DNA of 10,559 nucleotides from contig JAHRXB010000064.1 of the NCBI GenBank assembly GCA_019104905.1, forward strand, positions 1 to 10,559, in the 5' to 3' direction. Source of the stretch: Bdellovibrio sp. Its GTDB lineage: Bacteria > Bdellovibrionota > Bdellovibrionia > Bdellovibrionales > Bdellovibrionaceae. Every line of letters begins with the position of its first letter. The first letter of the stretch is position 1. This document shows, piece after piece, positions 1 to 7,176 of the stretch. The notes below the pieces were generated by a model. That model had not been told where the DNA came from and did not search any database. It saw only the letters and a list, made by a program, of their open reading frames with translations. A program made the position numbers and the translations under genes.

Positions 1-1368
1 GTTTTACTTGCAAACTCGAACCTTGTGCCGAAGTTGTCGACGTGGGAGCACTTCAATGAGCTAGATAAATTAGGTCTGATGATGTACGGGCAAATGTCGG
101 CGGGATCGTGGATCTATATCGGAACTCAAGGAATCATTCAGGGAACGTATGAGTCTTTTGTTGAAGCCGGTCGTCAGTATTTTGGCGGAAGTTTGAAGGG
201 CCGCGTGATTTTGACAGCGGGCCTTGGGGGAATGGGCGGAGCTCAGCCTTTGGCTGGTGTTTTTGCCGGTGCCTGTGTTCTTGCTGTTGAGGTGGACCCT
301 ACGCGTATTCAAAAACGTCTTGAGACCAAGTACGTGGATGAAGTGGCGACTGATATCGACGATGCGATTGCACGTGTTCGTAAATACACGGCTGCGGGAG
401 AGGCGAAGTCGATTGCTCTTTTGGGCAATATGGCGACGGTTATTCATCAGCTGATTGAGAAAAATTTTACTCCCGATCTTTTGACCGATCAAACATCGGC
501 TCACGATCCGTTGGTGGGATATATTCCTGAGGGCTACACTGTTGAGACGGCCAAGGAATTCCGCACTCGAGATCAGAAGGCCTATTTGGCGGCAGCTTAC
601 GCCTCTATGGCCAAACACGTTCGCGGAATGCTTGAGATGAAAGATCGCGGTGCTGTGACCTTTGACTATGGCAATAACTTGCGTGAGCGTGCGTTGGAGG
701 CCGGAGTCACCAATGCGTTTGATTATCCTGGATTTGTGCCCGCGTTTATTCGTCCTCTTTTCTGTAAGGGCAGTGGTCCTTTTCGCTGGGTGGCTTTGTC
801 GGGAGATCCTAACGATATCAAAGTGACTGACGATGCGATGAGAGAACTTTTCCCTCACAAGAAAGATCTTCTGCGTTGGTTGGATATGGCCGAAGAACGT
901 ATTGCCTTCCAAGGGCTTCCCGCGCGTATTTGCTGGTTGGAATATGGAGAGCGTGCGAAAGCCGGCTTGATGTTCAATAAACTTGTCGCTGAAGGCAAAG
1001 TGAAAGCGCCGATTGTGATTGGTCGCGATCACTTGGATTGTGGTTCTGTGGCGTCGCCCAATCGGGAAACCGAAGCGATGAAAGACGGGTCTGACGCTGT
1101 CAGTGATTGGCCTCTTCTCAATGCTCTTGTCAACACGGCCTGCGGAGCCACCTGGGTGAGTTTGCACCACGGGGGTGGTGTGGGAATGGGTTACAGTCAA
1201 CATGCGGGTCAAGTGATCGTCGCTGACGGTACTGAAAAAGCGGCTCGTCGCTTAGAGCGCGTTTTGACAGCAGACCCAGCCATGGGCGTCTTTAGACATC
1301 TGGATGCGGGCTATGAACTTGCAAAGGACGTCGCCAAAGAGCGCGGAGTTAAGAGCTGCTGGCTCTAA
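1..1368 (+). CDS. hutU: Urocanate hydratase (urocanase), 3' part; 5' end outside window
   Basis: Urocanase converts urocanate to 4-imidazolone-5-propanoate with a tightly bound NAD+, the second step of cytoplasmic histidine degradation. The frame is open from base 1 ([10 protein letters not shown]) with no start nearby; a GTG at 25 is internal because the residues before it already match the family. The 455 visible residues are about four fifths of the usual 550-560. Directly readable are the glycine-rich NAD-binding motif GLGGMGGAQ (220-246), the family signature [10 protein letters not shown] (907-936) with the conserved active-site cysteine codon at 931-933, and the C-terminal blocks [16 protein letters not shown] and [15 protein letters not shown]. 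The reading frame looks intact, so the enzyme is probably functional. The gene ends just before a strong terminator and is likely the last gene of its transcript. The other hut genes are not in the window. Confidence 0.97.
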   Translation, partial: VLLANSNLVPKLSTWEHFNELDKLGLMMYGQMSAGSWIYIGTQGIIQGTYESFVEAGRQYFGGSLKGRVILTAGLGGMGGAQPLAGVFAGACVLAVEVDPTRIQKRLETKYVDEVATDIDDAIARVRKYTAAGEAKSIALLGNMATVIHQLIEKNFTPDLLTDQTSAHDPLVGYIPEGYTVETAKEFRTRDQKAYLAAAYASMAKHVRGMLEMKDRGAVTFDYGNNLRERALEAGVTNAFDYPGFVPAFIRPLFCKGSGPFRWVALSGDPNDIKVTDDAMRELFPHKKDLLRWLDMAEERIAFQGLPARICWLEYGERAKAGLMFNKLVAEGKVKAPIVIGRDHLDCGSVASPNRETEAMKDGSDAVSDWPLLNALVNTACGATWVSLHHGGGVGMGYSQHAGQVIVADGTEKAARRLERVLTADPAMGVFRHLDAGYELAKDVAKERGVKSCWL

Positions 1369-1387
1369 AGAAAAACAAAAGAAGATG

Positions 1388-1419
1388 AAAAAGGGGCTTT
1401 TTAAAAAAGCCCCTTTTTT
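1388..1419. terminator. Bidirectional Rho-independent terminator between hutU and a convergent small gene
   Basis: A GGGGC/GCCCC stem is flanked by A-runs and T-runs: AAAAAGGGGC, then an A/T-rich loop that can extend the pairing, then GCCCCTTTTTT. It begins 20 nt after the hutU stop. Read from the minus strand it has the same form (GGGGC, loop, GCCCCTTTTT), and it lies directly after the stop codon of the minus-strand small gene, so it probably terminates both converging transcripts. Confidence 0.93.
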
Positions 1420-1421
1420 AT

Positions 1422-1616
1422 TTAGCGCCGTCCCGAAGGAATCACAGAGTTTTGGGGTTGGGAAAGAATCTTCTGTCTTTCCCGGAAGTCGCCAGAGTTC
1501 TTGCGCGAAAGTCGCATCTTCGGTTGCAGGGTCAGAGAGGCTTCCTCCTCGATACTTTCTTGTGGTTCGCTGCGCGCTTTTTTCGCTCGTGTCTGTTTTA
1601 CGGTTTTTCTTTTCAT
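1422..1616 (-). CDS. Small, highly basic protein of unknown function (64 aa)
   Basis: No family is recognised. The ATG at 1616 is chosen because AAGGAG lies 6-7 nt upstream and a -10 match (TATAAT) lies about 25 nt upstream; a longer in-frame start at 1679 would lie upstream of that promoter. The 64 residues start MKRKTVKQTRAKKAR and contain 17 Lys/Arg against 7 Asp/Glu, with a short acidic patch (ESIEEE) near residue 20 and a basic C-terminus ending SGRR. There is no signal peptide or membrane segment. It converges on hutU, and its TAA stop abuts the shared terminator, which also fits a real gene. The charge pattern would suit a nucleic-acid-binding or ribosome-associated protein, but that is inference only. 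It could be spurious, since short basic frames arise by chance; the ribosome binding site, promoter and terminator together argue against this. Confidence 0.55.
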   Translation of the reverse strand: MKRKTVKQTRAKKARSEPQESIEEEASLTLQPKMRLSRKNSGDFRERQKILSQPQNSVIPSGRR

Positions 1617-1640
1617 GATGGACTCCTTGGTTGCCTTCTT

Positions 1641-1669
1641 ATTATAGAATTGAAAACGCCCTCTGTGAT
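1641..1669 (-). promoter_or_regulatory. Probable sigma70-type promoter of the small basic protein gene
   Basis: On the minus strand a perfect -10 TATAAT (1646-1641) lies 17 bp downstream of ATCACA (1669-1664), which matches TTGACA at 4 of 6 positions. A start of transcription near 1634 would give a leader of about 18 nt that contains the AAGGAG ribosome binding site. The evidence is consensus match and position only. Confidence 0.5.
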
Positions 1670-1787
1670 CTTTCCCCATGCAGTTTCTGTTGTTCTACAT
1701 GATCCAACTCCGGGCCTCTGTCATAAGACTTATTGCGAGTCTGGTATTTCAGGAGTTTCATGAAGGCAAAATCAGGGGAGGTCGTTT

Positions 1788-2789
1788 ATGCAACCAGGAT
1801 GTCGGCGCAACTCAAAACTGCTTCTCAGTTTTTTCTTTCTCCTCATTCTGTCTATTCTCAACTTTGATGCCAAAGCTCAGAAACAAGATGTCGTGCGAGT
1901 GGGAAATCTAAAGTTCGCGCACTACGGAGCCATTAGCTATATGACGGAGATCTGTGGCCGCTACAACTTGAAGGTGCAAGAGAGAGTTTTTGCTAAAGGT
2001 ATTGATATTATGCCCGCAATTATTGCTGGCGAGATCGATGTGGCGGCCAGTGCCGCAGATGCCGCGATCGCCGGAAGAGCCGGGGGTGTTCCGATTTACG
2101 CTGTGGCAGGGTTTGCGGAAGGGGGCGCTCGGATCGTTATACGACCGGATGCGAATATCAAATCAGTGAAAGACTTCAAAGGGAAAAAAGTGGGCGTGGC
2201 TCGCGGGGGGGCCCAGGAGCTTCTTTTATTGGCGGAGCTTAGTAAAAACAATCTGACTTGGTCCGATCAACCGGGAAAAGATGTGCAGATTGTGTATATG
2301 GCTTTCGCAGATCTCAATCAGGCCCTCCAGGCAAAAAATATCGATGCCATGGCACAAAGTGAACCGCAGTCTTCACAAGCCATTAATAAAGGATTCGGTG
2401 TGGAGTTGTTGAAACCCTACGACACTCCGATGGGGGAACCTATACGAACCTTGGTGATGACTGAAAAAATGTATAACACCCAAAAAAATGTCGCTGAACG
2501 TTTTATGAGATGTTTTGTCGAGGCGACAAAAACTTTCATTGAAAAGCCAGAGGTCGCCCAGAAGTTTGTGATTCAAAAGATGTTCAAAAATCAAATCACG
2601 GAACAAGATTTTAAAGATGCAATTGGAAACTCTCCCTACACGTACGATTTGACCGTGGAACACATTCAGATCACGACGGATTTTATGCAAAAGTTTGGTG
2701 TCGGTCGCATGCAAAAACCTCCCAAAGCGGTGGACTGGGTGAAGTTGGATTTATTGGCTGAGGCAAAAAAAACTTTGGACGTAAAATAG
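1788..2789 (+). CDS. ABC transporter periplasmic substrate-binding protein, NMT1/SsuA/TauA-like
   Basis: This is the periplasmic receptor of an ABC importer; it would bind a small solute and deliver it to the permease encoded next. The ATG at 1788 follows a strong GGGGAGG ribosome binding site at 8 nt. The N-terminus is a Sec signal peptide: basic (CRRNSK), hydrophobic core at residues 11-25, cleavage likely after AKA at residue 30. The mature protein shows the fold-typical elements of this superfamily: a first strand with VRVGNLKFAHYGA, the block IIAGEIDVAASAADAA, SVKDFKGKKVGVARGG, the domain-2 stretch ALQAKNIDAMAQSEPQ, and GEPIRTLVMTEKMY. The length of 333 residues is normal. Relatives transport sulfonates, taurine, nitrate, pyrimidine thiamine precursors or riboflavin; no residue seen here decides between them. 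It is the first gene of a three-gene operon, with the permease 7 nt downstream. Confidence 0.9.
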   Translation: MQPGCRRNSKLLLSFFFLLILSILNFDAKAQKQDVVRVGNLKFAHYGAISYMTEICGRYNLKVQERVFAKGIDIMPAIIAGEIDVAASAADAAIAGRAGGVPIYAVAGFAEGGARIVIRPDANIKSVKDFKGKKVGVARGGAQELLLLAELSKNNLTWSDQPGKDVQIVYMAFADLNQALQAKNIDAMAQSEPQSSQAINKGFGVELLKPYDTPMGEPIRTLVMTEKMYNTQKNVAERFMRCFVEATKTFIEKPEVAQKFVIQKMFKNQITEQDFKDAIGNSPYTYDLTVEHIQITTDFMQKFGVGRMQKPPKAVDWVKLDLLAEAKKTLDVK

Positions 2790-2796
2790 GTGACTC

Positions 2797-3618
2797 ATGA
2801 CGGGAACGGGATTTCTTTCAAAAATAAAAGGAGTCTGGGTTCCCACGCTGGTTGTGATCGCCTGGGAGGTCGTTGTCAGATTAGGATGGGTGAATCCCCA
2901 AGTTCTGCCGGCCCCTTCGGCTGTTTTGATTCGTTGGTACCAGTATCTTCTTCCTTTAGAACCCTATGATCCACAGACAAGTTCACGATGGGCGTGGGTT
3001 TTTTCTGGAGAATTGGTGCGCGATCTCTTTGAAAGTTTTTATCGAGTGATGTTGGGTTTTCTTATCGGAGGCGGTTTGGCCTTGCCGTTGGGGCTTTTGA
3101 TGGGGGCCAGTCGAACCATTTATGACTATTTAAATCCTTTGATTCAAGTTCTGCGTCCCATTCCGCCTATTGCTTACATTCCACTGGCCATTTTGTGGTT
3201 CGGGTTGGGAAATCCTCCTGCCGTTTTCTTGATTGCCTTAGGGGCTTTTTTTCCCGTCTTGATGAATACGATTGTGGGTGTGCGTGCGGTGGATAGCATC
3301 TATATCCGAGCGGCAAAAAATCTGGGGGCCGGTCCGGTGTTGATGTTTCGTAAAGTCATTGTCCCGGCGGCTATGCCCTATATTTTGAGTGGTGTGCGCA
3401 TTGGAATTGGTACGGGGTTTATTTGTATGATCGTGGCCGAGATGATCGCCGTGAATAATGGCTTGGGCTATCGCATTCTGGAGGCGCGTGAGTACTTTTG
3501 GTCCGACAAAATTATTGCCGGAATGTTCTCGATTGGCCTTTTAGGTTTAGCGATTGATACGGTTGTGAGCTACCTAAATAACTATCTATTGCGTTGGCAT
3601 CGGGGCCTAGATTCATGA
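2797..3618 (+). CDS. ABC transporter permease, SsuC/TauC type
   Basis: This is the inner-membrane channel subunit of the importer, probably acting as a homodimer with the ATPase encoded by the next gene. The ATG at 2797 lies 7 nt after the binding-protein stop, with an AGGTGA ribosome binding site overlapping that stop. The 273 residues contain about six hydrophobic segments (roughly 13-30, 82-104, 120-137, 139-160, 200-217 and 238-260). The cytoplasmic EAA loop that contacts the ATPase is clear at residues 172-191 (AAKNLGAGPVLMFRKVIVPA). The block LRPIPPIAYIPLAILWFGLG (119-138) is characteristic of this permease family. A hydrophilic insert with PYDPQTSS around residues 56-63 lies in the first loop after the first membrane segment. 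The stop overlaps the ATPase start (ATGA), so translation is probably coupled. Confidence 0.93.
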   Translation: MTGTGFLSKIKGVWVPTLVVIAWEVVVRLGWVNPQVLPAPSAVLIRWYQYLLPLEPYDPQTSSRWAWVFSGELVRDLFESFYRVMLGFLIGGGLALPLGLLMGASRTIYDYLNPLIQVLRPIPPIAYIPLAILWFGLGNPPAVFLIALGAFFPVLMNTIVGVRAVDSIYIRAAKNLGAGPVLMFRKVIVPAAMPYILSGVRIGIGTGFICMIVAEMIAVNNGLGYRILEAREYFWSDKIIAGMFSIGLLGLAIDTVVSYLNNYLLRWHRGLDS

Positions 3619-4412
3619 GTGAAACACAAATTGAAATCAATCATGTTTCGAAGGTCTTTAAGGGCTCTGAGCAGGAAGTGGTGGCTCTTAAAGATATTCA
3701 TTTTTCTATTCCCTCGGGGCAGTTTGTTTGTCTTCTGGGGCCCTCGGGCTGTGGCAAAAGCACTTTGCTTAATGCCATTGCGGGCTTTTCTTTACCCAGT
3801 CAGGGAGAGATCAATGTTGATGGAAAGCTAATCTTAGAGCCCGGTCCTGATCGAGGAATGGTTTTTCAGGAATACGCCCTTTTCCCCTGGATGACCGTGG
3901 AAGAGAATATCGTCTTCGGTCTTAAAATCAAAAAAGAGGACCCAGCCAAGGTCGAACAGAAGCTGGCGGATCTTTTGCGGATGCTTAAGCTCAGTGACTT
4001 TAGAAAGCGCTTTCCTAAAGATCTTTCTGGGGGCATGAGACAAAGAGTGGCTATTGCCCGAGTATTGGCCTTGGATCCTCCGATCATGTTGATGGATGAG
4101 CCTTTTGGGGCATTGGATGCCCTGACCCGGCGAAGTCTGCAAGATGAACTTCTGAAAATATGGAGCGAATTAAAGAAAACCATCGTCTTTGTCACTCATA
4201 GTATTGAAGAATCGATCTACCTGGCGGATCGAATCATTGTTATGAGTTATCGACCTGGGACTGTCAAAAAGGACCTTTGTGTGGAAATTCCCAGACCCCG
4301 CAACCCCTCGGATGCAGACTTCAATAAACTGAAGAGAGAACTATCAGAGATGGTGATGGCAGAACAAACTCGTTTTGAGCAGGCACAGCTTTTAGGAAGT
4401 ACCGGCGATTGA
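3615..4412 (+). CDS. ABC transporter ATP-binding protein, SsuB/TauB type
   Basis: This is the cytoplasmic ATPase that powers the importer. All nucleotide-binding motifs are present in order: Walker A GPSGCGKST (residues 42-50), Q-loop with Gln85 in VFQEYALFPW, signature LSGGMRQR (137-144), Walker B IMLMDEP with catalytic Glu162, D-loop ALD (166-168), and switch His195 in VFVTHSIEE. The 265 residues are a normal length. I prefer the ATG at 3615, which overlaps the permease stop as ATGA, over a TTG 21 nt upstream at 3594; the residues after 3615 (SETQIEINHVSKVF) begin the domain normally. The ribosome binding site is weak (GGGG about 9 nt upstream), as is common in coupled genes. It is the last gene of the operon; no clear terminator follows. 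Confidence 0.95.
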   Translation: MSETQIEINHVSKVFKGSEQEVVALKDIHFSIPSGQFVCLLGPSGCGKSTLLNAIAGFSLPSQGEINVDGKLILEPGPDRGMVFQEYALFPWMTVEENIVFGLKIKKEDPAKVEQKLADLLRMLKLSDFRKRFPKDLSGGMRQRVAIARVLALDPPIMLMDEPFGALDALTRRSLQDELLKIWSELKKTIVFVTHSIEESIYLADRIIVMSYRPGTVKKDLCVEIPRPRNPSDADFNKLKRELSEMVMAEQTRFEQAQLLGSTGD

Positions 4413-4478
4413 GGGCCCTCCTGTTCTGGACTTAGGTTGGATTTTATAGAAGCAGAATTATGTCGATAAAGACAAAGA

Positions 4479-5534
4479 ATGAAACACGCATTCTTTGTAC
4501 TTATTTTTATGACATCACTGGCTCAGGCCTTCAATGTTCGAAAGAGCAAAGATCGTTTGCTGTTGAGGGAATCCAACTGTGAAGAGGGACAAGAAATTGT
4601 GAGCTCTTTAGCGCAGTGGAATCTTCTGGCGAAAACGGGAAAACAATGTGACACCTCCGTCCCCGGAGAAATTAAAAAGAACTATTGTCAGTTTGATATT
4701 ACAGACTGTGTGCCAGATCACGTGGTCAAATATCAAGGAGCCACCCCTCAAACGGATGGTCCAAATTGCTGGAATCTTTCTTTGGTCATGAGCAAAATTC
4801 TTCCAGCCCTTCGCTATTCAAGCCCTGAAGAGATGAACTTCTATATGCGACCGCCGCTGTGTCGCCAACTAAAAGATGGCGAAGAAAAAATTGCGGGAGA
4901 CGTCGGGGCTATTCGTGAGGTCAAAAAAGATAAAACTCCCGAGTATCATGGCTTCATTTATATTTCCGAGAAAGTAGCTTATTCAAAGAATGGCTTCAGC
5001 CGAATGGCTCCTTATGACCTTCAGTCTTTGGATAATGTCTATGAAGTTTATCAAGTGCCACGGCAGGAGGAATGCCGTAAGAACGAGATCACGGAAGGTG
5101 CGAAGTGTAATAAAGCGGTCGCGTTCTTTCGTTGTCAATCCATGGACGAGTATTTAGAAAACAACTCGAACATTCCCGAGAAGATCAAAGAGACCTTTCA
5201 GAAAGTTGGTATGTTTGAGGTCTGTGTGGAAGATCGAGCCTTGCGAGGCAACACGATCTCGAAAGAAGCCACTAAAAACATTCTGGATACCAGCAAAGCC
5301 TTGTTGAAGTATCTGAAACAGGCAAAGGATTCCCCTGAAGTTGCCAAGTTGGATAAAGAGGAGCGCGACTTTGTGATTGGCAGTTTGCAGATGCGCTTGG
5401 AAGCTATTTCAGAGCAACTCTCTATGTTTGGTGGGGCTCAGGATGGCACGGCCGTAGTGTCGGGGTTGGCCTTGGAAGGTTTTGCCAAACAAATCAAGTC
5501 CGCGAGTAAGGGCATAGTAGGAGTTCAAAAATGA
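4479..5534 (+). CDS. Secreted cysteine-rich protein, candidate NlpC/P60- or papain-like hydrolase
   Basis: No named family is recognised with certainty. The 351-residue protein starts with a Sec signal peptide (MKHAFFVLIFMTSLAQA, cleavage likely after residue 17), so it is periplasmic or exported. After cleavage it holds ten cysteines, consistent with disulfides. The middle resembles the order of elements in NlpC/P60 or papain-like enzymes: a Cys at the start of a helix (Cys97 in GPNCWNLSLVMSKIL), then GDVGAIRE (140-147) in the place of the family's GDL strand, then a His on a strand (His157 in YHGFIYISEKVAYSKNG). The C-terminal third (residues 255-351) is helical and charged, without clear repeats. 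The start is ATG at 4479 with only a weak purine stretch upstream. The gene is coupled by an ATGA overlap to a small lipoprotein gene. The catalytic assignment is inference from spacing and local sequence; a non-enzymatic secreted protein is possible. Confidence 0.8.
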   Translation: MKHAFFVLIFMTSLAQAFNVRKSKDRLLLRESNCEEGQEIVSSLAQWNLLAKTGKQCDTSVPGEIKKNYCQFDITDCVPDHVVKYQGATPQTDGPNCWNLSLVMSKILPALRYSSPEEMNFYMRPPLCRQLKDGEEKIAGDVGAIREVKKDKTPEYHGFIYISEKVAYSKNGFSRMAPYDLQSLDNVYEVYQVPRQEECRKNEITEGAKCNKAVAFFRCQSMDEYLENNSNIPEKIKETFQKVGMFEVCVEDRALRGNTISKEATKNILDTSKALLKYLKQAKDSPEVAKLDKEERDFVIGSLQMRLEAISEQLSMFGGAQDGTAVVSGLALEGFAKQIKSASKGIVGVQK

Positions 5535-5944
5535 AGATGTTGTTAGCTTTGGCTATTCTATTTGCCGTTTCCTGCAATCACGATCCAATCAAACAATCCC
5601 AAAGAAAACCAGACAGTTCACGTTTGATTTTAGCAGCGGACTTGCAGCAGTGGGGCCCTGAATCTTTTTTGTTGGCTTTACGAGATAACTGTTGTGGGGC
5701 CGTGATGGTGCAGAGGGGAGATGTCTCTTTTTGGGGGGCCCCTGAGATCGCGATCTTAGAGAAATTTGTGAATGATGAAACTCCGGCGGCTCCGGTTGTG
5801 CAGCCGATCAGTTCTGTGAGCTGTCACGGCACTCGATATGTTTCTACGGTAGGACGTGAAGCACGGCATTTAATTTTAGCGATTAAAAAGAAAACCTATC
5901 CGTTGGCTCTTTGTTCAACTTACGATCTTGAACTGAGTCCTTAA
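5531..5944 (+). CDS. Small putative lipoprotein of unknown function (137 aa)
   Basis: No family is recognised. The N-terminus (MKMLLALAILFAVSC) is a lipoprotein-type signal with Cys15 as the likely lipidated residue; the -3 position is Ala, so the lipobox is acceptable but not ideal. The +2 residue is Asn. The mature part has a Cys pair (Cys54-Cys55 in RDNCCGAVMV) and two further cysteines (Cys98 in SVSCHGTRY, Cys128 in LALCSTYD), allowing two disulfides, and a Pro/Ala-rich hinge near residue 85. Its ATG overlaps the stop of the preceding secreted protein gene (ATGA), so the two are probably co-translated and may act together in the periplasm. Its TAA lies only 2 bp from the stop of the convergent gene. 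Confidence 0.8.
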   Translation: MKMLLALAILFAVSCNHDPIKQSQRKPDSSRLILAADLQQWGPESFLLALRDNCCGAVMVQRGDVSFWGAPEIAILEKFVNDETPAAPVVQPISSVSCHGTRYVSTVGREARHLILAIKKKTYPLALCSTYDLELSP

Positions 5945-5946
5945 TA

Positions 5947-6378
5947 TCAGTCTTCACTGAGAGAGCGAGTCGTCACTTTACTGCGGCTCATTTGCATGAC
6001 TCTTGTTGAGAGGTAGCCCAGCGTAAATCCGATACTTGAAAAGGCAACCCCAAAAGCCAATGTCGTGGAGCTTGAAACCAGAGCTAGATAGAGGAAGTCC
6101 TTCATTGAGGGGGCTTCGGTGTATGAAAGCTTTAAGGAATTACGAATTAACAAGGGAAGAATATACCCCAAGGTCATCAACAAAGAATTTTCAAGAATGT
6201 GCAGGGGCCGTTTGGCAAAAATGCCATTGATCAGAAATAGCAAACACAGAAAGTTAACAGAGTCACCAATCACTTCCCATCCGAAAGCCTGATAGACTAA
6301 AACCAAAGAACCGGAAAAAAAGAGGGCATAGTAGATCCACAAATTTCTGCTATGTAAAAACGAACTCTGTTTTGTCAT
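5947..6378 (-). CDS. Multi-pass membrane protein of unknown function (143 aa)
   Basis: No family is recognised. The 143 residues contain about four hydrophobic segments (roughly 13-32, 38-54, 64-79 and 95-125, the last perhaps two short helices) and a basic, Ser-rich tail (QMSRSKVTTRSLSED). It is probably an inner-membrane protein. The ATG at 6378 follows AGAGGG at 8 nt; that ribosome binding site is the 3' arm of a terminator-like hairpin. It is third in a minus-strand series after the candidate hydrolase and the membrane-anchored protein, but the hairpin probably separates it partly from them. A TAAAAT sequence in the hairpin loop could provide its own promoter. Confidence 0.75.
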   Translation of the reverse strand: MTKQSSFLHSRNLWIYYALFFSGSLVLVYQAFGWEVIGDSVNFLCLLFLINGIFAKRPLHILENSLLMTLGYILPLLIRNSLKLSYTEAPSMKDFLYLALVSSSTTLAFGVAFSSIGFTLGYLSTRVMQMSRSKVTTRSLSED

Positions 6379-6416
6379 AAAAAAGACCCTCTGCCTTTTT
6401 TGATTTTAGCAGAGGG
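6379..6416 (-). terminator. Terminator-like hairpin that contains the next gene's ribosome binding site
   Basis: On the minus strand CCCTCTGC (6416-6409) pairs perfectly with GCAGAGGG (6394-6387) across a 14-nt A-rich loop, followed at once by TCTTTTTT and then the ATG at 6378. The stem and T-run fit a Rho-independent terminator for the upstream gene ending at 6470. The 3' arm includes AGAGGG, the only plausible ribosome binding site of the downstream gene. Confidence 0.75.
6403..6408 (-). promoter_or_regulatory. Possible -10 element inside the hairpin loop
   Basis: TAAAAT on the minus strand differs from the -10 consensus at one position. Transcription from it would begin near 6396 and give a leader of about 18 nt that has the AGAGGG ribosome binding site but not the 5' arm of the hairpin. 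No good -35 is seen at 16-18 bp, so this is tentative. Confidence 0.3.
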
Positions 6417-6469
6417 CTTGCAATTTGAAATATTGTGACAGGAACTTAATGTGGTCCTGGACTAAGGGC

Positions 6470-7165
6470 CTACTGACAGAGGCAATCTTTGAAGCGACAG
6501 GAAAGAACTTTGCCGTGATTGTTGTACTGAAGTTCGAAGACCTTCTGGTCATGCATCTCCAAAGCCAGAGAGGAGTCATCCTTCAAAAGAAATTGGGAAC
6601 GAGCCTCGTGCTTGGTTACAGTTCCCAGGGCTAACAAAGACAGGAGGGTTTCATTTCCTTTTAAAGGAAGACGCTCGGGATACCCTTCCGCATCCAACTT
6701 AAAGAAGCGCAATTCTTTTTTGCTGGAGCTATTGGTATTGTCTGCGACGATGACATGAATGCGTCGCAAAGATCCATTCGGTAAAGTGAGATGATAGTTT
6801 TCCAGCGACACGTCTTCTTTTTTTACGCCGACGCTTTTTTGCAAATACTCAACAAGGCCCTCCGGGGTCCCCACAGTTTGAGCTGCGATTTCCGGGGCAC
6901 AATTTTGCAAGGCGGAAAGAAAGTTGTCTTTATTGGAGTCTTCCGGGGATGACTCTGAACTCTCGGGCGCCCCCAGAAAAGACTCATCAGAAAGAGCGGG
7001 GTTGGAAGAATTTTGCGAAGACTCTGCAGACACAATCTTTGCGCCATTCAGAGCGTTTTGTTTTTCATGGAACAGCAGGTGCAGAAAATAGTAATCCGTC
7101 AAAAGGCCCAGGCCGAAAAGCACCAGAGCCCAAAGAATCCATGTTTTTAACTTGATCGGTTCCAT
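6470..7165 (-). CDS. Single-pass membrane-anchored protein with Ser/Glu-rich linker, unknown function
   Basis: No family is recognised. The 231-residue protein has one N-terminal membrane segment (about residues 9-31) after a short basic start, so it is probably anchored in the inner membrane with the rest in the periplasm. A low-complexity linker rich in Ser, Glu, Asn and Pro (about 46-80) leads to a folded domain (about 81-231) with mixed strands and helices. The C-terminus is cysteine-rich (Cys223, Cys228, Cys230; sequence CRFKDCLCQ) with one more at Cys89, consistent with periplasmic disulfides. The ATG at 7165 has an AAAGGA site upstream. It starts 11 nt after the stop of the candidate hydrolase gene, so the two are almost certainly co-transcribed, and the anchored protein may be a partner or assembly factor of that secreted protein; this is inference. 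Confidence 0.8.
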   Translation of the reverse strand: MEPIKLKTWILWALVLFGLGLLTDYYFLHLLFHEKQNALNGAKIVSAESSQNSSNPALSDESFLGAPESSESSPEDSNKDNFLSALQNCAPEIAAQTVGTPEGLVEYLQKSVGVKKEDVSLENYHLTLPNGSLRRIHVIVADNTNSSSKKELRFFKLDAEGYPERLPLKGNETLLSLLALGTVTKHEARSQFLLKDDSSLALEMHDQKVFELQYNNHGKVLSCRFKDCLCQ

Positions 7166-7176
7166 ACGTCCTTTGC

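Noticed and set aside
70..1212. Long minus-strand open frame opposite hutU (380 codons)
   Set aside because: It lies wholly antisense to a clear urocanase, its product is rich in Arg, His and Ser without domain-like sequence, and no ribosome binding site supports it; it is a codon-bias shadow.
1726..1742. Inverted repeat AGACT-7 nt-AGTCT in the leader of the ABC operon
   Set aside because: Five base pairs with a 7-nt loop is expected by chance; there is no second copy or link to a promoter.
1647..1787. Possible riboswitch (TPP or FMN) upstream of the transporter
   Set aside because: None of the conserved TPP or FMN core sequences can be read here.
3834..4195. Two minus-strand frames opposite the ABC ATPase
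   Set aside because: They are antisense to the conserved Q-loop-to-Walker B region and have no independent support.
4411..4420. Perfect palindrome GAGGGCCCTC right after the ATPase stop
   Set aside because: It has no loop and no T-run, so it cannot form a normal terminator hairpin; it may be chance.
4423..4470. Promoter for the secreted protein gene at 4479
   Set aside because: TTGGAT, TATAGA and GATAAA are present, but no pair has 16-18 bp spacing; not strong enough to annotate.
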